Made by a program: the position numbers and the translations under genes. From the NCBI GenBank assembly GCA_945881865.1, contig CAMCVK010000011.1, forward strand, positions 62,001 to 126,000: a DNA stretch of 64,000 bases, written 5' to 3'. Origin of the DNA: Fimbriimonas ginsengisoli Gsoil 348. Lineage in GTDB: Bacteria > Armatimonadota > Fimbriimonadia > Fimbriimonadales > Fimbriimonadaceae. How positions within the stretch are numbered: the stretch's first letter is position 1; the number at the start of each line of letters is the position of its first letter. Below are positions 18,389-26,794 of the stretch, piece by piece. Under the pieces are notes generated by a model, which saw only the letters and a program-made list of their open reading frames with translations, ran no database searches and was not told the origin of the DNA.

Positions 18389-18460
18389 GCGCAGGTTACC
18401 GCTCCAGATTTCTGGCGAATGCCAAAGTGCCCGGCAACCAATCCGCCGTTGCGGTTCACA

Positions 18461-19228
18461 ATGGAACCCGTGTTCATCGATACCCACTGCCACGTTCACG
18501 ACCGCGAGGCTTTTCCCGAACCGGAAGGCGTGGTTGCTCGGGCGGCGGCCGCCGGGGTGGAGACCCTAGTCGTTGTCGGCACCGATCCACATGATTGGGA
18601 AAGAGCCCTTTCTTTTAGCGGGCGGTTCTCCAACGTGTGGGTCATCCTGGGCTGGCACCCCAACATGTGTGCCGCGTACCAAACCGAGTCGCTTGCCGGG
18701 CTTGAGGACATGCTATCGCACCCCAACGTCGTCGCTTTGGGCGAAATCGGGCTCGACTTTCACTGGGATACCACTCCGCGAGACGTACAGTTCCGGGCAC
18801 TAAAGGAGCAATTGAACCTCGCGGAGCGGCTCGATCTTCCGGTGGTTTTCCACGCGCGAAACGCTTATTCCGAGCTACTGGGGGTGCTAAAAGCGCGGCC
18901 AATCCGGCCGTATCTCTTCCACTGCTTCGCCGGGAACGCCGAGGAGGCAGCCAGAGCCGTCGCTCTGGGTGGAATTCTGGGGGTTGACGGCCCGGTGACC
19001 TACAAGAAAGCGGACGACCTTCGCGGAGTACTGCGTGACGTTCCCTTGGACCGGCTCGTGCTGGAGACGGATAGCCCGTACATGGCACCGGCTCCGCACC
19101 GGGGCAAGCCAAACGAGCCTTCGTACGTGCCGTACATTGCGCAGTCTTTGGCGGAACTTTTCGACGTGACCGTCGAGGAAATTGCCGCCCGCACGACGCA
19201 GACGGCAAAGGCCTTCTTTAGGAGATAA
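18461..19228 (+). CDS. TatD family metal-dependent deoxyribonuclease
   Basis: 255-residue amidohydrolase-fold hydrolase. Metal-binding motifs are in the usual order: DTHCHVHD at the N-terminus, GEIGLDFH in the middle, VVFHARNAY, FHCFAGN and ETDSPYM near the end. These match TatD/YcfH-type 3'-5' DNases acting on single-stranded DNA in the cytoplasm. ATG 18461 is chosen because the metal motif starts seven codons later, as in homologues, and the upstream extension overlaps the divergent gene. It converges with the sigma factor gene, overlapping by 11 bases. Confidence 0.92.
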   Translation: MEPVFIDTHCHVHDREAFPEPEGVVARAAAAGVETLVVVGTDPHDWERALSFSGRFSNVWVILGWHPNMCAAYQTESLAGLEDMLSHPNVVALGEIGLDFHWDTTPRDVQFRALKEQLNLAERLDLPVVFHARNAYSELLGVLKARPIRPYLFHCFAGNAEEAARAVALGGILGVDGPVTYKKADDLRGVLRDVPLDRLVLETDSPYMAPAPHRGKPNEPSYVPYIAQSLAELFDVTVEEIAARTTQTAKAFFRR

Positions 19229-19808
19229 AGCCGCGCTTCTGAACGATCTCGCGAAGCAGCCGTCGGCCCCGGTGGATTCGACTTCGGACGGTGCCGATCG
19301 TCGTCTTCTGGGCGTCGGCGATCTCGCTGTAGCTCAGGCCTTCTAAGTCACACATCACAATTGCGCCCCGGTAGACCTCCGGAAGCTCCTGGAGCGAAGC
19401 GTGGATCTCGCGCCGGAACTCATCCTGAAGCAGTTCCTGGTCGGGCGTCAGCGCGTGGTCGGCGATCGGCAGCTCTTGCACCTCGCCGTCCGAAGGCGAG
19501 ATCATCGAGTTCAAAGATTCGGCCCGTCGAATCGGGTTATCCCGGCGGCGCGAATCAAGGTAGGCGCGCTGCATGATGCGAAGCAGCCAGTTGAGGAACG
19601 GTCGCCCCGGCATGTAGCTGTCGAATCCCTTCCAAGCCTTGACGAAGGTGTCCTGCATCAGGTCCTCGGCATCCGATGCGTTGCGCGTTAGCTGAAACGC
19701 CATCGTGTAGGCGCGTCGTCGGTGGTCGCCGATCATCCCCTGAAACCGGCGTAGTTCTTCGTCGGTTCTGGTCACCAGGGTCGTTTCTTCGAGTACGGGG
19801 AGATTCAT
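19218..19808 (-). CDS. ECF-type RNA polymerase sigma factor (sigma-70 family)
   Basis: 196 residues with the two-domain ECF layout. Region 2 is AYTMAFQLTRNASDAEDLMQDTF followed by WLLRIMQRAYLDSRRR (in halves). Region 4 is LQELPEVYRGAIVM then LSYSEIADAQKTTIGTVRSRIHRGRRLLRE, the helix-turn-helix for -35 recognition. The linker resembles SigE/SigM-like group members. No anti-sigma factor gene sits next to it, which is unusual for ECF sigmas. A good sigma-70-type promoter lies upstream (19867-19895), so it may be expressed by the main sigma factor. Its regulon is unknown. Confidence 0.92.
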   Translation of the reverse strand: MNLPVLEETTLVTRTDEELRRFQGMIGDHRRRAYTMAFQLTRNASDAEDLMQDTFVKAWKGFDSYMPGRPFLNWLLRIMQRAYLDSRRRDNPIRRAESLNSMISPSDGEVQELPIADHALTPDQELLQDEFRREIHASLQELPEVYRGAIVMCDLEGLSYSEIADAQKTTIGTVRSRIHRGRRLLREIVQKRGFIS

Positions 19809-19866
19809 GGGAGCTCTGCTGCGGTGGTTAGGGTCGAACCATTCTGTTCGGCTGATCTATTTTCCT

Positions 19867-19895
19867 ATCATATATCATCGAAAAATAATATGCAA
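19867..19895 (-). promoter_or_regulatory. Sigma-70-type promoter for the ECF sigma factor gene
   Basis: On the minus strand TTGCAT (-35, 19890-19895) and TATGAT (-10, 19867-19872) are separated by exactly 17 bases in an AT-rich stretch, 58 bases before the ATG. This is the best consensus promoter I see in the window. Confidence 0.55.
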
Positions 19896-19923
19896 GCGGG
19901 ACCTACCGAATTCAGCGGTTAGC

Positions 19924-19951
19924 CTGACAAATTCGCCGCGTCGGGTACTTT
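19924..19951 (+). promoter_or_regulatory. Candidate promoter for the small protein gene at 20001
   Basis: CTGACA and TACTTT are separated by 16 bases, about 50 bases upstream of the ATG at 20001. The hexamers are moderate matches to sigma-70 consensus. Confidence 0.3.
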
Positions 19952-20000
19952 ACATGCTCGGTCCGGCTCATTTCAGAGTCTAGGCACCGTAAGAGATTGA

Positions 20001-20366
20001 ATGAACTTCATGGTCATCACAAAGGATGAAGAGCTCCGCCAGGCAGCTCGCGAGGGGATTCATCCGACGGACCGCGTGGTGTTCTTCGAGGACTGGCGTT
20101 TGGCGCTCGACGACGCCATGGAAATTGACCTGATGTTCGTGGATATGCACGCCACGCTTGACGTGCCGCACCGGATCGCAGGGTACGAAGATTTCGCCCA
20201 AGCAAAGATGGTGCATTCAACTAAGGCGAAAGTTCCCCTCGTGCTCATCTCGCCCGAAGCGGATTATCCCATCGACTACGTCGTCGGCTGGCCGGGTTTT
20301 GTCTACGGAAACGTGCAGCGACCGGTGGACTACCGAATCTTCCGCCGCGCTTCTACGTGGGTGTAG
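20001..20366 (+). CDS. Hypothetical protein, receiver-like alpha/beta fold
   Basis: 121 residues, no signal peptide. The pattern MNFMVITKDEEL, IDLMFVDMHATL and KVPLVLISPEADYP alternates strand and helix like a response-regulator receiver domain, with an Asp in the third strand (FVDMH). The acidic cluster and the conserved Lys of true receivers are not clear, so phosphorylation is doubtful. I do not recognise a named family. ATG 20001 has AAGAG a few bases upstream. Two strong hairpins follow the stop. Its function is unknown. Confidence 0.65.
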   Translation: MNFMVITKDEELRQAAREGIHPTDRVVFFEDWRLALDDAMEIDLMFVDMHATLDVPHRIAGYEDFAQAKMVHSTKAKVPLVLISPEADYPIDYVVGWPGFVYGNVQRPVDYRIFRRASTWV

Positions 20367-20371
20367 AGGGA

Positions 20372-20394
20372 CCTGGGTCGCGACGCGACCCAGG
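20372..20394. terminator. Perfect palindromic hairpin after the gene at 20001
   Basis: CCTGGGTCGCG and CGCGACCCAGG are perfect inverted arms around one base. It lies six bases after the stop, in the space between convergent genes. On the plus strand a short GTAAAAG follows rather than a T-run, so Rho-independent termination is plausible but not textbook. Confidence 0.5.
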
Positions 20395-20426
20395 GTAAAA
20401 GCCCGCCACTTTGGGGCCACTGGGAG

Positions 20427-20461
20427 GGGTCGCAGAATCTCTTTCTAAGATTCCGCGACCC
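20427..20461. terminator. Second long hairpin between convergent genes
   Basis: GGGTCGCAGAATCT and AGATTCCGCGACCC form a 14-pair stem with one mismatch and a 7-base loop (CTTTCTA). It sits 11 bases beyond the minus-strand stop at 20473. Its outer arms share GGGTCGC/GCGACCC with the first hairpin, so alternative pairings are possible. Probable bidirectional terminator. Confidence 0.5.
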
Positions 20462-20472
20462 GGCTAAATCGC

Positions 20473-22512
20473 CTAGTTGACTTTGCCTTCAAGCAAAACT
20501 TGAAGCTGATCGAATCTGGCCGTGAACGTCGGCGGAGTCGCGCCACCTCGGATCGGGTTGACGATTCTCGCGAGGATCTTTACTTCGCCATTGGCCTTGA
20601 TGTAGTTCAAGGGGGCCGGCGAGCTCAGGTCCACCCGGATCGCCGTGGTTGACGCCTGGGTGGTTTGGAGAAGATCGTACTTCGACGTTGCGTAGTTGTA
20701 GAAGAACAACTGTACGCTGGACCCCGCCGGGGCGGTGAGAAGCGTGTTGCCGCGCATGAATTCGGTCGTCGATCCAGTCAGCGGCGTCGTAAACGTTGCC
20801 TCAACGGCGGCGACCTGACCGACTGACTTCACAGCCTTCGAGGTGACGTTGTAGGTGTTCCTATCAACGTTCCACAACGATCCCGCGTTGCCGCCGGTAA
20901 GGGTTCCTTGTCCCGACCAGATGTTGGCCGACGAAGCGTTGTATGCCCTGGCGTTCTCGCCCGAAGACGGCACCAGCCAGCTGGCAACAAACGTGGCCCA
21001 GCCGCCATCGGCACGGCTGACTTGTCCGTAGCCCCAGAACGTTTTCTGGTCTACCGGATCAATCGCGAGCCCGAAATAGTCGCCCCAGCGATTCTCGCCG
21101 GTCCCACCGTACAATCCGGCACTCTTTGCAATGAGTTGGGGTCGACCGACAACGCCAGCCGGATCACTCGCCCGATGAGCCGCGTAAACCAAGTCTGCCT
21201 GGGTCAAGCTGCTGCTTCGCGAGAAGACCACGGAGATGTCGTTCTTCTGGTTGATGTTGATGGCGGGCATGTGAAGGTGCTCGCCGGCGCCGCCAAAGAT
21301 GTTTCCGGTCTGTCGAACCGCCGGAGTCTTACCGGCATCTGGCCAGCTGTTCGTAAGGATTTCGTACCAGCGCACTAGCTGTCGGCTGTCGCCGCCCGGC
21401 ACGTTAATTCCGTGTGCGGCAACGACGCGACCATTTCGGTAGTTGGCATTGTAGATTCGAGCATCGAATCGGTCCATGTCGTGGCCGCTTGGTCCCGGCA
21501 CCGGCACCGCTGGGTTCGCGTAGTTCGGAACTCTAAGGAGCGTCGAAGTCAATCGTGGGCTGCTGCCGGCTCCGCCCCGGATCGCGTGCATCTTCAGGTT
21601 TGCGCCGTCGTAGTCACCGATGGTGTAGACGGTGCCTTCCCGCGTATCCGAGCTGATCGCGACTTTCGTCGTGCTTGCCTGCGGATCCTGGAACTTGGTC
21701 GTCGTAACCGTCGTGCCGTTCAGCAGCGAAGCCTTGGACATGACTATGAAAATGTTTCCGCCGTAGCCGCCGGCCGAGAACGGGAACATGTTGCCGGTGA
21801 TCACCACCGTGTCGCTGGATGCGCCAAAACCGGGATAGTCCAACCACAGAAGATTGGTGTCCGCGCCGAGGCTGGAATCGATTCGGTACCGAGTCCACGT
21901 GCCGTTCGGGTCTTCGTCGTCGGAAACCGCAACCAGCTGCTTACTTTCCTTCGTCTTCGTCGAATCGAACAGCCCGCCAACCTCGATGATCAGGGTGAAC
22001 CAGCGCCGAGAAGCGACGTCGAAGAAGACCTTCGGGTCCGAGATCAGCTCGCCTTGAATCTCGCTCTGGAAGAACACGCCCATGTCCTGCTCGAACGTTT
22101 TCGTGCCGGTTCGCTTGTTGTAGAAAGCAATCGTGGTGTTGACCGTGCTAACGACCCAGTTGTTGCTGACGCTGACGTCGCAGTCCGGCGGGAAGTAGCC
22201 GGTGAAGCCGGTACCGGGGAACGTGATTTTCGGCTTGGCCGTGTTCTCCAACGTGGGATCGCTGGCTCCGGCTCGCAACGAGTTCAGCGCGCCGGACATC
22301 GTCCACGGTTTCGTGAATTCGTTTTCCGAAATCTGCTTTCGCTTGCGGAATGTAGTGGCAATCTGCGGCGAGATTGTTCTCGTGTCAAATGGGGCGAGCG
22401 GCGCAAATTGCTGCTGCTGCACGGCCTGGAACTCTTTCTGTTGGGCGGATGCCGAGCCCGCGAGGGTCAGCAATCCGAGAACGCCGATGGATGCGAAGAG
22501 AATATTTTTCAT
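20473..22512 (-). CDS. Large secreted protein of unknown function
   Basis: 679 residues with a clear signal peptide (MKNILFASIGVLGLLTLAGSASA, cleaved before QQK). The body has repeated short beta-type segments (VVSTVNTTIAFYNKRTG, WFTLIIEV, TVVITGNMFPF, GTVYTIGDYDG, ENRWGDYFGLAIDP), which suggests a beta-propeller over most of the chain and a C-terminal beta-sandwich. The 'P.n.ts.W...' and 'WGDY.gl..DP' patterns resemble the exported proteins seen in sequence projects of soil bacteria without known activity. CCGGAGG lies 11 bases upstream of the ATG. No catalytic motif is identifiable. The upstream TPR gene on the same strand may be cotranscribed. Confidence 0.8.
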   Translation of the reverse strand: MKNILFASIGVLGLLTLAGSASAQQKEFQAVQQQQFAPLAPFDTRTISPQIATTFRKRKQISENEFTKPWTMSGALNSLRAGASDPTLENTAKPKITFPGTGFTGYFPPDCDVSVSNNWVVSTVNTTIAFYNKRTGTKTFEQDMGVFFQSEIQGELISDPKVFFDVASRRWFTLIIEVGGLFDSTKTKESKQLVAVSDDEDPNGTWTRYRIDSSLGADTNLLWLDYPGFGASSDTVVITGNMFPFSAGGYGGNIFIVMSKASLLNGTTVTTTKFQDPQASTTKVAISSDTREGTVYTIGDYDGANLKMHAIRGGAGSSPRLTSTLLRVPNYANPAVPVPGPSGHDMDRFDARIYNANYRNGRVVAAHGINVPGGDSRQLVRWYEILTNSWPDAGKTPAVRQTGNIFGGAGEHLHMPAININQKNDISVVFSRSSSLTQADLVYAAHRASDPAGVVGRPQLIAKSAGLYGGTGENRWGDYFGLAIDPVDQKTFWGYGQVSRADGGWATFVASWLVPSSGENARAYNASSANIWSGQGTLTGGNAGSLWNVDRNTYNVTSKAVKSVGQVAAVEATFTTPLTGSTTEFMRGNTLLTAPAGSSVQLFFYNYATSKYDLLQTTQASTTAIRVDLSSPAPLNYIKANGEVKILARIVNPIRGGATPPTFTARFDQLQVLLEGKVN

Positions 22513-22596
22513 CGAACACCAAACCTCCGGGGTGAAACTTACTTTAGATGATCTTGGGCAAGCCGATATTGCTTCGTGGATACAATGGCGAAAAAG

Positions 22597-23283
22597 TTAT
22601 CCACCCAGGGCAGAAATTTCTTTTTTCGCGCGTTCCGAGTAGGCGGTTCCAGGGTTGAGTTCGATGATCCGCTTGAACGCCGCGATCGCCGCCGGCTTGT
22701 TTCCTAGCCGTGCTTGGGCGATGCCCAGCTCGCCGAGCGCTTCGCCCCGAACGTGGATGGAAACCTTTCGAATTCGGTCCTCGCCAATAAACTTCAGGAA
22801 CTTCGTGCAATCGTCCCGCAACTTTTCCCAGTTCGCGCGGGGAATCTCCTCGGTCGGCCAATACTGCCCCTGAATGTAAATCGTCGCCGCCCGCATCATG
22901 TAAATGTTCGGATCGTCGGGCCGAAGCGCCACGGCGCGATCCAACGTTTTCCGGGACTTTTCGACCAGCTCCTTGTTCGCCGGATCCTTCTGAATCCGAA
23001 GCAGTCCCGCCTTGATCGTTTGTCCGTTCCCTAGCCATACGAGGGCCCGGGCGTCGTTCGGATTCTTTTTCAACATCGCCTGAATCTCTTCGTAGGCCTT
23101 GTTGAACGTGAGGAAGTCGCCCCGGAACACGCTGAAGAACTTCTGCCGGTACTTCACGATGAAAGGGTCTTCCTCGTAGGTGCCCGGCACCGAGACGTTG
23201 TATTCCGGTTTCGGATAGACAAACTGGGCCCTTACCGCCGGGGCAAGAGCCATCAAAACCGTCACCGCGACGCAGAATCTCAC
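22597..23283 (-). CDS. Exported tetratricopeptide-repeat protein
   Basis: 228 residues. GTG start followed by a hydrophobic signal sequence (CVAVTVLMALAPAVRAQ). Helical repeats with TPR-like spacing follow: DARALVWLGNGQTI, DRAVALRPDDPNIYMMRAATIY and GEALGELGIAQARLGNKPAAIAAFKRIIELNPGTAYSERA (in parts). The last is a near-perfect TPR with the conserved Gly-Ala-Pro positions. It likely acts as a protein-protein scaffold in the periplasm. The GTG at 23283 gives a compact signal peptide; the longer frame overlaps the hydrolase gene and is rejected. Partners are unknown. Confidence 0.8.
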   Translation of the reverse strand: MRFCVAVTVLMALAPAVRAQFVYPKPEYNVSVPGTYEEDPFIVKYRQKFFSVFRGDFLTFNKAYEEIQAMLKKNPNDARALVWLGNGQTIKAGLLRIQKDPANKELVEKSRKTLDRAVALRPDDPNIYMMRAATIYIQGQYWPTEEIPRANWEKLRDDCTKFLKFIGEDRIRKVSIHVRGEALGELGIAQARLGNKPAAIAAFKRIIELNPGTAYSERAKKEISALGG

Positions 23284-23305
23284 AATCGATTCTACGTCGC
23301 AGATA

Positions 23306-25222
23306 TCAATGCGATAGCACCAACATCGTATGACCGGCCACGTTTGGAAGCGTAACCTCCGACCGACCCTCCGAGACCTGCAACTCGAGGTCGATGCCGT
23401 GGGGCTCCAGCCTCGCGGCCGCGAATTCGCCCGCAACCGAGACCACCGCCCCGGCAAGCGACATCCGGTCTTCAACGACGTCCATCTTGAGGCCGCGGCG
23501 CTCAGGAATGTAGTGCAAGAGATGCACGACGGTCTTCTCCCCCAGCGAGTGCACGTGCGCTTGGATTGAGCGAGGACCCGTGAGCCGTACCAGAGGCTCC
23601 GGCTGGAGCCGATCCAGAACCGACGCCAGCAAGTTCCGGTGGAACGTCATGGCGTGCTCGGCATACGTGCTGAAGATCGGGTGCGCGAGGTACCCGAACG
23701 AGCCCGAAACGACGGCGGCCGGAATGTCCGTTTGCTCAGCAATCGGCGCGTGGGCGTGTGAGCAAAAGTGAAGGTAGTTCCGGTCGAAGTAAGGGTTTGC
23801 CACCGTCGCTAGAACTTCCGCGCCCTCCAAAGCCCGAACTTCGACGCCACGCTCGTACATCACGCCGGTGATGTCGCCAAACTTCACGTAGTCCGGCGAA
23901 AACAGAAGGTCGCCGACCTTCTCGACGGGGAAACCGTCGATGCCGAAGCCGGAGTTTCCGGTCGCCAGTACGCTTCCTCCGGCGGCCACAAACGCGTTGA
24001 CGCGGTCGAGGAATGCGCCCTCGACGCTAATGAAGTCCGGAAGGACGAGAAGCCGATAACTGTCCAATGGCGTTTCGAAGTCGACGAAATCGAACTGGAC
24101 CTGCAACTCGGTCAGGGCGCGGACCACGCCAACGTTCGGCGCGTTCGACCGCTCGGCGACTCCAGGAACCGACTCGGCCGACAGCACGGCGACGTCGGAC
24201 ACGACCTTCGCCCCTTGCAGCCATGGCTCGCGTTCGGCGATCTGCTTAAAGACGCCGCCGATGAGGTCGTAGGTTGGCGCATCGAGCTCGCCACTCGGAT
24301 GCAACTGATCCCCCACGGAACAGCGACCGCCCAGCGCAACCGCCGAGAAACACTCGAACTCCAACGCCGCCGGGTTCTTGTAGGAGTTAAAGTGACCCCA
24401 CGTCTCCGAGAACTTGCCGGTCATGCCTAGCCAGTCTTCGGAGAGGGTGCGGGCGTAGCGCGCGGTGGTCGGAAGGTGGTTGTAGCCCCAGCCGCCGGTC
24501 GGCAAAGACTCGACCTCGAGGTGGCTGAAGAACGGCATGCGGTTCCGGAACTGCGGCGAGACGTGCCCGCTATTGTGGAAGATGCCCACTTTCGGGGCCT
24601 TCGCCCGCACGGCTTCGGTGATGCGAGTCATGTACCGCTCCACCAAAATCGACTTCATTTGGCGAATGTTTGCTTCGTTCTCCGGGTTGAGACCGCGCCG
24701 CCGATACTCGTCCAGAGCATATTGCGAGTGCGCACCGTCGACAAAAATGATGTCGAAGAAGAAGCCATCGACCTCGTCGCCAAAGAGGTCGAGCACTTCC
24801 TCCGTCTGTTCCACAACGTAGTCCAGATAGGGCGAACCCATGCAGAGCTTCCGCCAGCCGGCCTCCGTGGGTCCGGCGCCGGCGAGTTTGCCATCCGCGC
24901 GAACTTCTCGCCATTCCGGGTGCAGCGATGCCTGCAGTTCATCCCAGCCGACGGTGATGTAGATCGGGCAGCGGATGTCCCGCGCGTGGCAAGCGCGGAT
25001 CTGCTCCGCGAGCAAATTCCGTTCTAGGTGCGGATGGCGGAACGGGAATTTTGTATCGTGATAAATATAACCGTGGTGACAACGGGAGAAGAGGGTCACG
25101 GAATCGACGTACGCATCGCGCAACGCGTCGCCAAACCGATCCGGGTCGAAATCGGCGCCGATGCCGCCGATGTGCTGCGAAGTGTGAAAATCAAGATGAA
25201 CTTGACGAAAGCGCAATGACAT
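23306..25222 (-). CDS. GHL6-type glycoside hydrolase (alpha-amylase-like TIM barrel with trimerisation-like domain)
   Basis: 638 residues, no signal peptide. The start RQVHLDFHTSQHI followed by VDSVTLFSRCHHGY and HPHL matches the hypothetical glycosyl hydrolase 6 (GHL6) family, whose members are usually annotated as alpha-amylase or beta-galactosidase-like. VDGFFFDIIF is the strand with a likely catalytic Asp. The middle (YRLLVLPDFISVEGAFLDRV, then GGSVLATG) looks like the glutamine-amidotransferase-like trimerisation domain of GH42-type enzymes, and a beta-rich C-terminal domain follows. Likely cytoplasmic oligosaccharide hydrolase; substrate unknown. GTG and ATG lie side by side at the start; I use the ATG. 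Confidence 0.8.
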   Translation of the reverse strand: MSLRFRQVHLDFHTSQHIGGIGADFDPDRFGDALRDAYVDSVTLFSRCHHGYIYHDTKFPFRHPHLERNLLAEQIRACHARDIRCPIYITVGWDELQASLHPEWREVRADGKLAGAGPTEAGWRKLCMGSPYLDYVVEQTEEVLDLFGDEVDGFFFDIIFVDGAHSQYALDEYRRRGLNPENEANIRQMKSILVERYMTRITEAVRAKAPKVGIFHNSGHVSPQFRNRMPFFSHLEVESLPTGGWGYNHLPTTARYARTLSEDWLGMTGKFSETWGHFNSYKNPAALEFECFSAVALGGRCSVGDQLHPSGELDAPTYDLIGGVFKQIAEREPWLQGAKVVSDVAVLSAESVPGVAERSNAPNVGVVRALTELQVQFDFVDFETPLDSYRLLVLPDFISVEGAFLDRVNAFVAAGGSVLATGNSGFGIDGFPVEKVGDLLFSPDYVKFGDITGVMYERGVEVRALEGAEVLATVANPYFDRNYLHFCSHAHAPIAEQTDIPAAVVSGSFGYLAHPIFSTYAEHAMTFHRNLLASVLDRLQPEPLVRLTGPRSIQAHVHSLGEKTVVHLLHYIPERRGLKMDVVEDRMSLAGAVVSVAGEFAAARLEPHGIDLELQVSEGRSEVTLPNVAGHTMLVLSH

Positions 25223-25268
25223 CACGCCTATGATAACGGATTCACGCGTGAACTGTCAGGGACTCTTT

Positions 25269-25772
25269 CTAAGCGCTAGGGTAGACGACTTTTCGTCGCT
25301 CCATCGCTTCTTCGTACCGCGCGATTTGCAGGTTGATTTCTTCGGGCTGGGCGCGGGCGTACCGAAGGGCGGCCGACACTTCAGCGCGGGATAGGCCAGG
25401 AAAAGAGGTCTCAAGGAGTTCGACCGAACCGACGCGGCGGTACTCGCGAACGATCTCCCACACGGCAATCGCGCCGTTCGCCAGCCGGGCCGTTTTGGTG
25501 GGGCCATCAAGCGTGACAAGCCCTTCTTCGGCGAGCTCTTGGCTTCGGAAGGCTTGCAGGCGCACTTCGACGTCGGCAACGGTAGCGCACAGCCGCTCTG
25601 CGGCTTCCTCCAAGGAGAGGGTGCGTTGGTCGGTCGCCAAGATCACCAGTGCCTCGTACAGGGCGGGGTCAGCGTCAAAAAGGCTCTCGATTGCGGCAAC
25701 GCAACGCGGTCGATCAATCGACGCGAGTCGCTGCAGTTGCGCCAGTTGCCAAGGCTCGAACGGCATTGCCAT
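25269..25772 (-). CDS. Small protein with winged-helix-like N-terminus and DUF433-like C-terminus
   Basis: 167 residues. The N-terminal half is helical with a pattern of LSLEEAAERLCATVADVEVRL that looks like a winged-helix DNA-binding fold. The C-terminal half (VWEIVREYRRVGSVELLETSFPGLSRAEVSAALRYA, in parts) resembles DUF433, the antitoxin-like domain with 'G.s.eel...fPgLs..ev.aAl.ya'. No PIN or other toxin gene is adjacent. It could be a regulator or an orphan antitoxin-like protein. Fold inference is by eye only. Confidence 0.6.
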   Translation of the reverse strand: MAMPFEPWQLAQLQRLASIDRPRCVAAIESLFDADPALYEALVILATDQRTLSLEEAAERLCATVADVEVRLQAFRSQELAEEGLVTLDGPTKTARLANGAIAVWEIVREYRRVGSVELLETSFPGLSRAEVSAALRYARAQPEEINLQIARYEEAMERRKVVYPSA

Positions 25773-25807
25773 AGTGATTCCTACGAGCGGGCCGCGCTCA
25801 GGCGCGA

Positions 25808-26725
25808 CTACGCTTTTGGAAGCGTAGGATCCGACGGCCTTGGCGGAGCACTTCCGACTTCCATTATGAAGTCTAGGACCGCCCGCTGATACGCGAAAAC
25901 ATCAAAGATTCTCGCTTGGCAGTGCCCCATGTCGGCAAACCGGACCAATCGAACCGGGCCCAAAGCCGGCCGCTGGCCCGCCGCGGCCAGAATCTCCTCG
26001 GCCGCCGAGATCGGCGCGACCATGTCTCTCTCTCCGTGAAGAATCAGAATCGGCACATCCGGCACGCCGGCCATCGCGACCGGCACCGAGACGTGGGCCA
26101 GGTCCCTTTTCAAAACAACCCGCGCGATCAAGCGCGTTGGGCGCAGTAACGTCGAGAGAACCCGACCGCCGAGCATGCCCCACCAAGATTCGATGGCATC
26201 GCGCAGCCGTGCATACGCTCCGTCCAGGATCAAAAAATCGAACGTCTCCGGTTTGTCGGCAACGGCGAACACGATGGCGGCCGCACCCATGCTACTTCCG
26301 AATGCTCCTAGCGGAAGGTCCGGGGCTCGGCGGCGGGCCTCGGCGGCCATCGCCAAAATATCGTTGCGCTCATTTAGGCCGATGGTGCAGACCCCGCCGC
26401 GAGATAGACCGTGCGCCGGAAAGTCAAACAGCAGGGCGTTGTATCCCTCCTTCCAAAGCAGAATGGCCTCGGCCACCAGCTCGCAGCGGTTCATCACGTA
26501 GCCATGGGCATACACAATCGTGCCCTTTGGGTTCTCGGCGGGCATCCACCAACCGCTAATCGTCCCGTTGCCGTACGGAATCACAAACGACTCTTGCGGG
26601 TAGCCCAACGCGCCGGGCGAAAGGTACGGCGGGGTTCGAAAAGGATGCAGGCTGAACCGCATCGCGAGCAGGTTCGCCACGACCCAAAGACAAACAAGCA
26701 CCAGAACAACGACAAAGAGGGTCAT
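25808..26725 (-). CDS. Membrane-anchored alpha/beta hydrolase
   Basis: 305 residues. An N-terminal membrane segment (TLFVVVLVLVCLWVVANLL) is followed by an alpha/beta-hydrolase domain. GTIVYAHGY is the oxyanion strand, FGSSMGAAA carries the nucleophile Ser, ILILHGERDMVAP the catalytic Asp region and FADMGHCQ the catalytic His. The layout resembles serine aminopeptidase S33/YfhR-type proteins. It probably hydrolyses esters or peptides at the membrane. ATG 26725 is chosen; the longer frame runs across the divergent gene. Substrate unknown. Confidence 0.85.
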   Translation of the reverse strand: MTLFVVVLVLVCLWVVANLLAMRFSLHPFRTPPYLSPGALGYPQESFVIPYGNGTISGWWMPAENPKGTIVYAHGYVMNRCELVAEAILLWKEGYNALLFDFPAHGLSRGGVCTIGLNERNDILAMAAEARRRAPDLPLGAFGSSMGAAAIVFAVADKPETFDFLILDGAYARLRDAIESWWGMLGGRVLSTLLRPTRLIARVVLKRDLAHVSVPVAMAGVPDVPILILHGERDMVAPISAAEEILAAAGQRPALGPVRLVRFADMGHCQARIFDVFAYQRAVLDFIMEVGSAPPRPSDPTLPKA

Positions 26726-26794
26726 GAATGGGCTACCGTACCCGCGATGGATTTGCGTTTTTCGGGTTGACTCGCAAACAATAGGAACGCCGGA

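Noticed and set aside
25269-25772. Toxin-antitoxin pair based on the DUF433-like domain
   Set aside because: No toxin-like gene (PIN, COG5615 or similar) lies next to it; neighbours are a glycoside hydrolase and an alpha/beta hydrolase.
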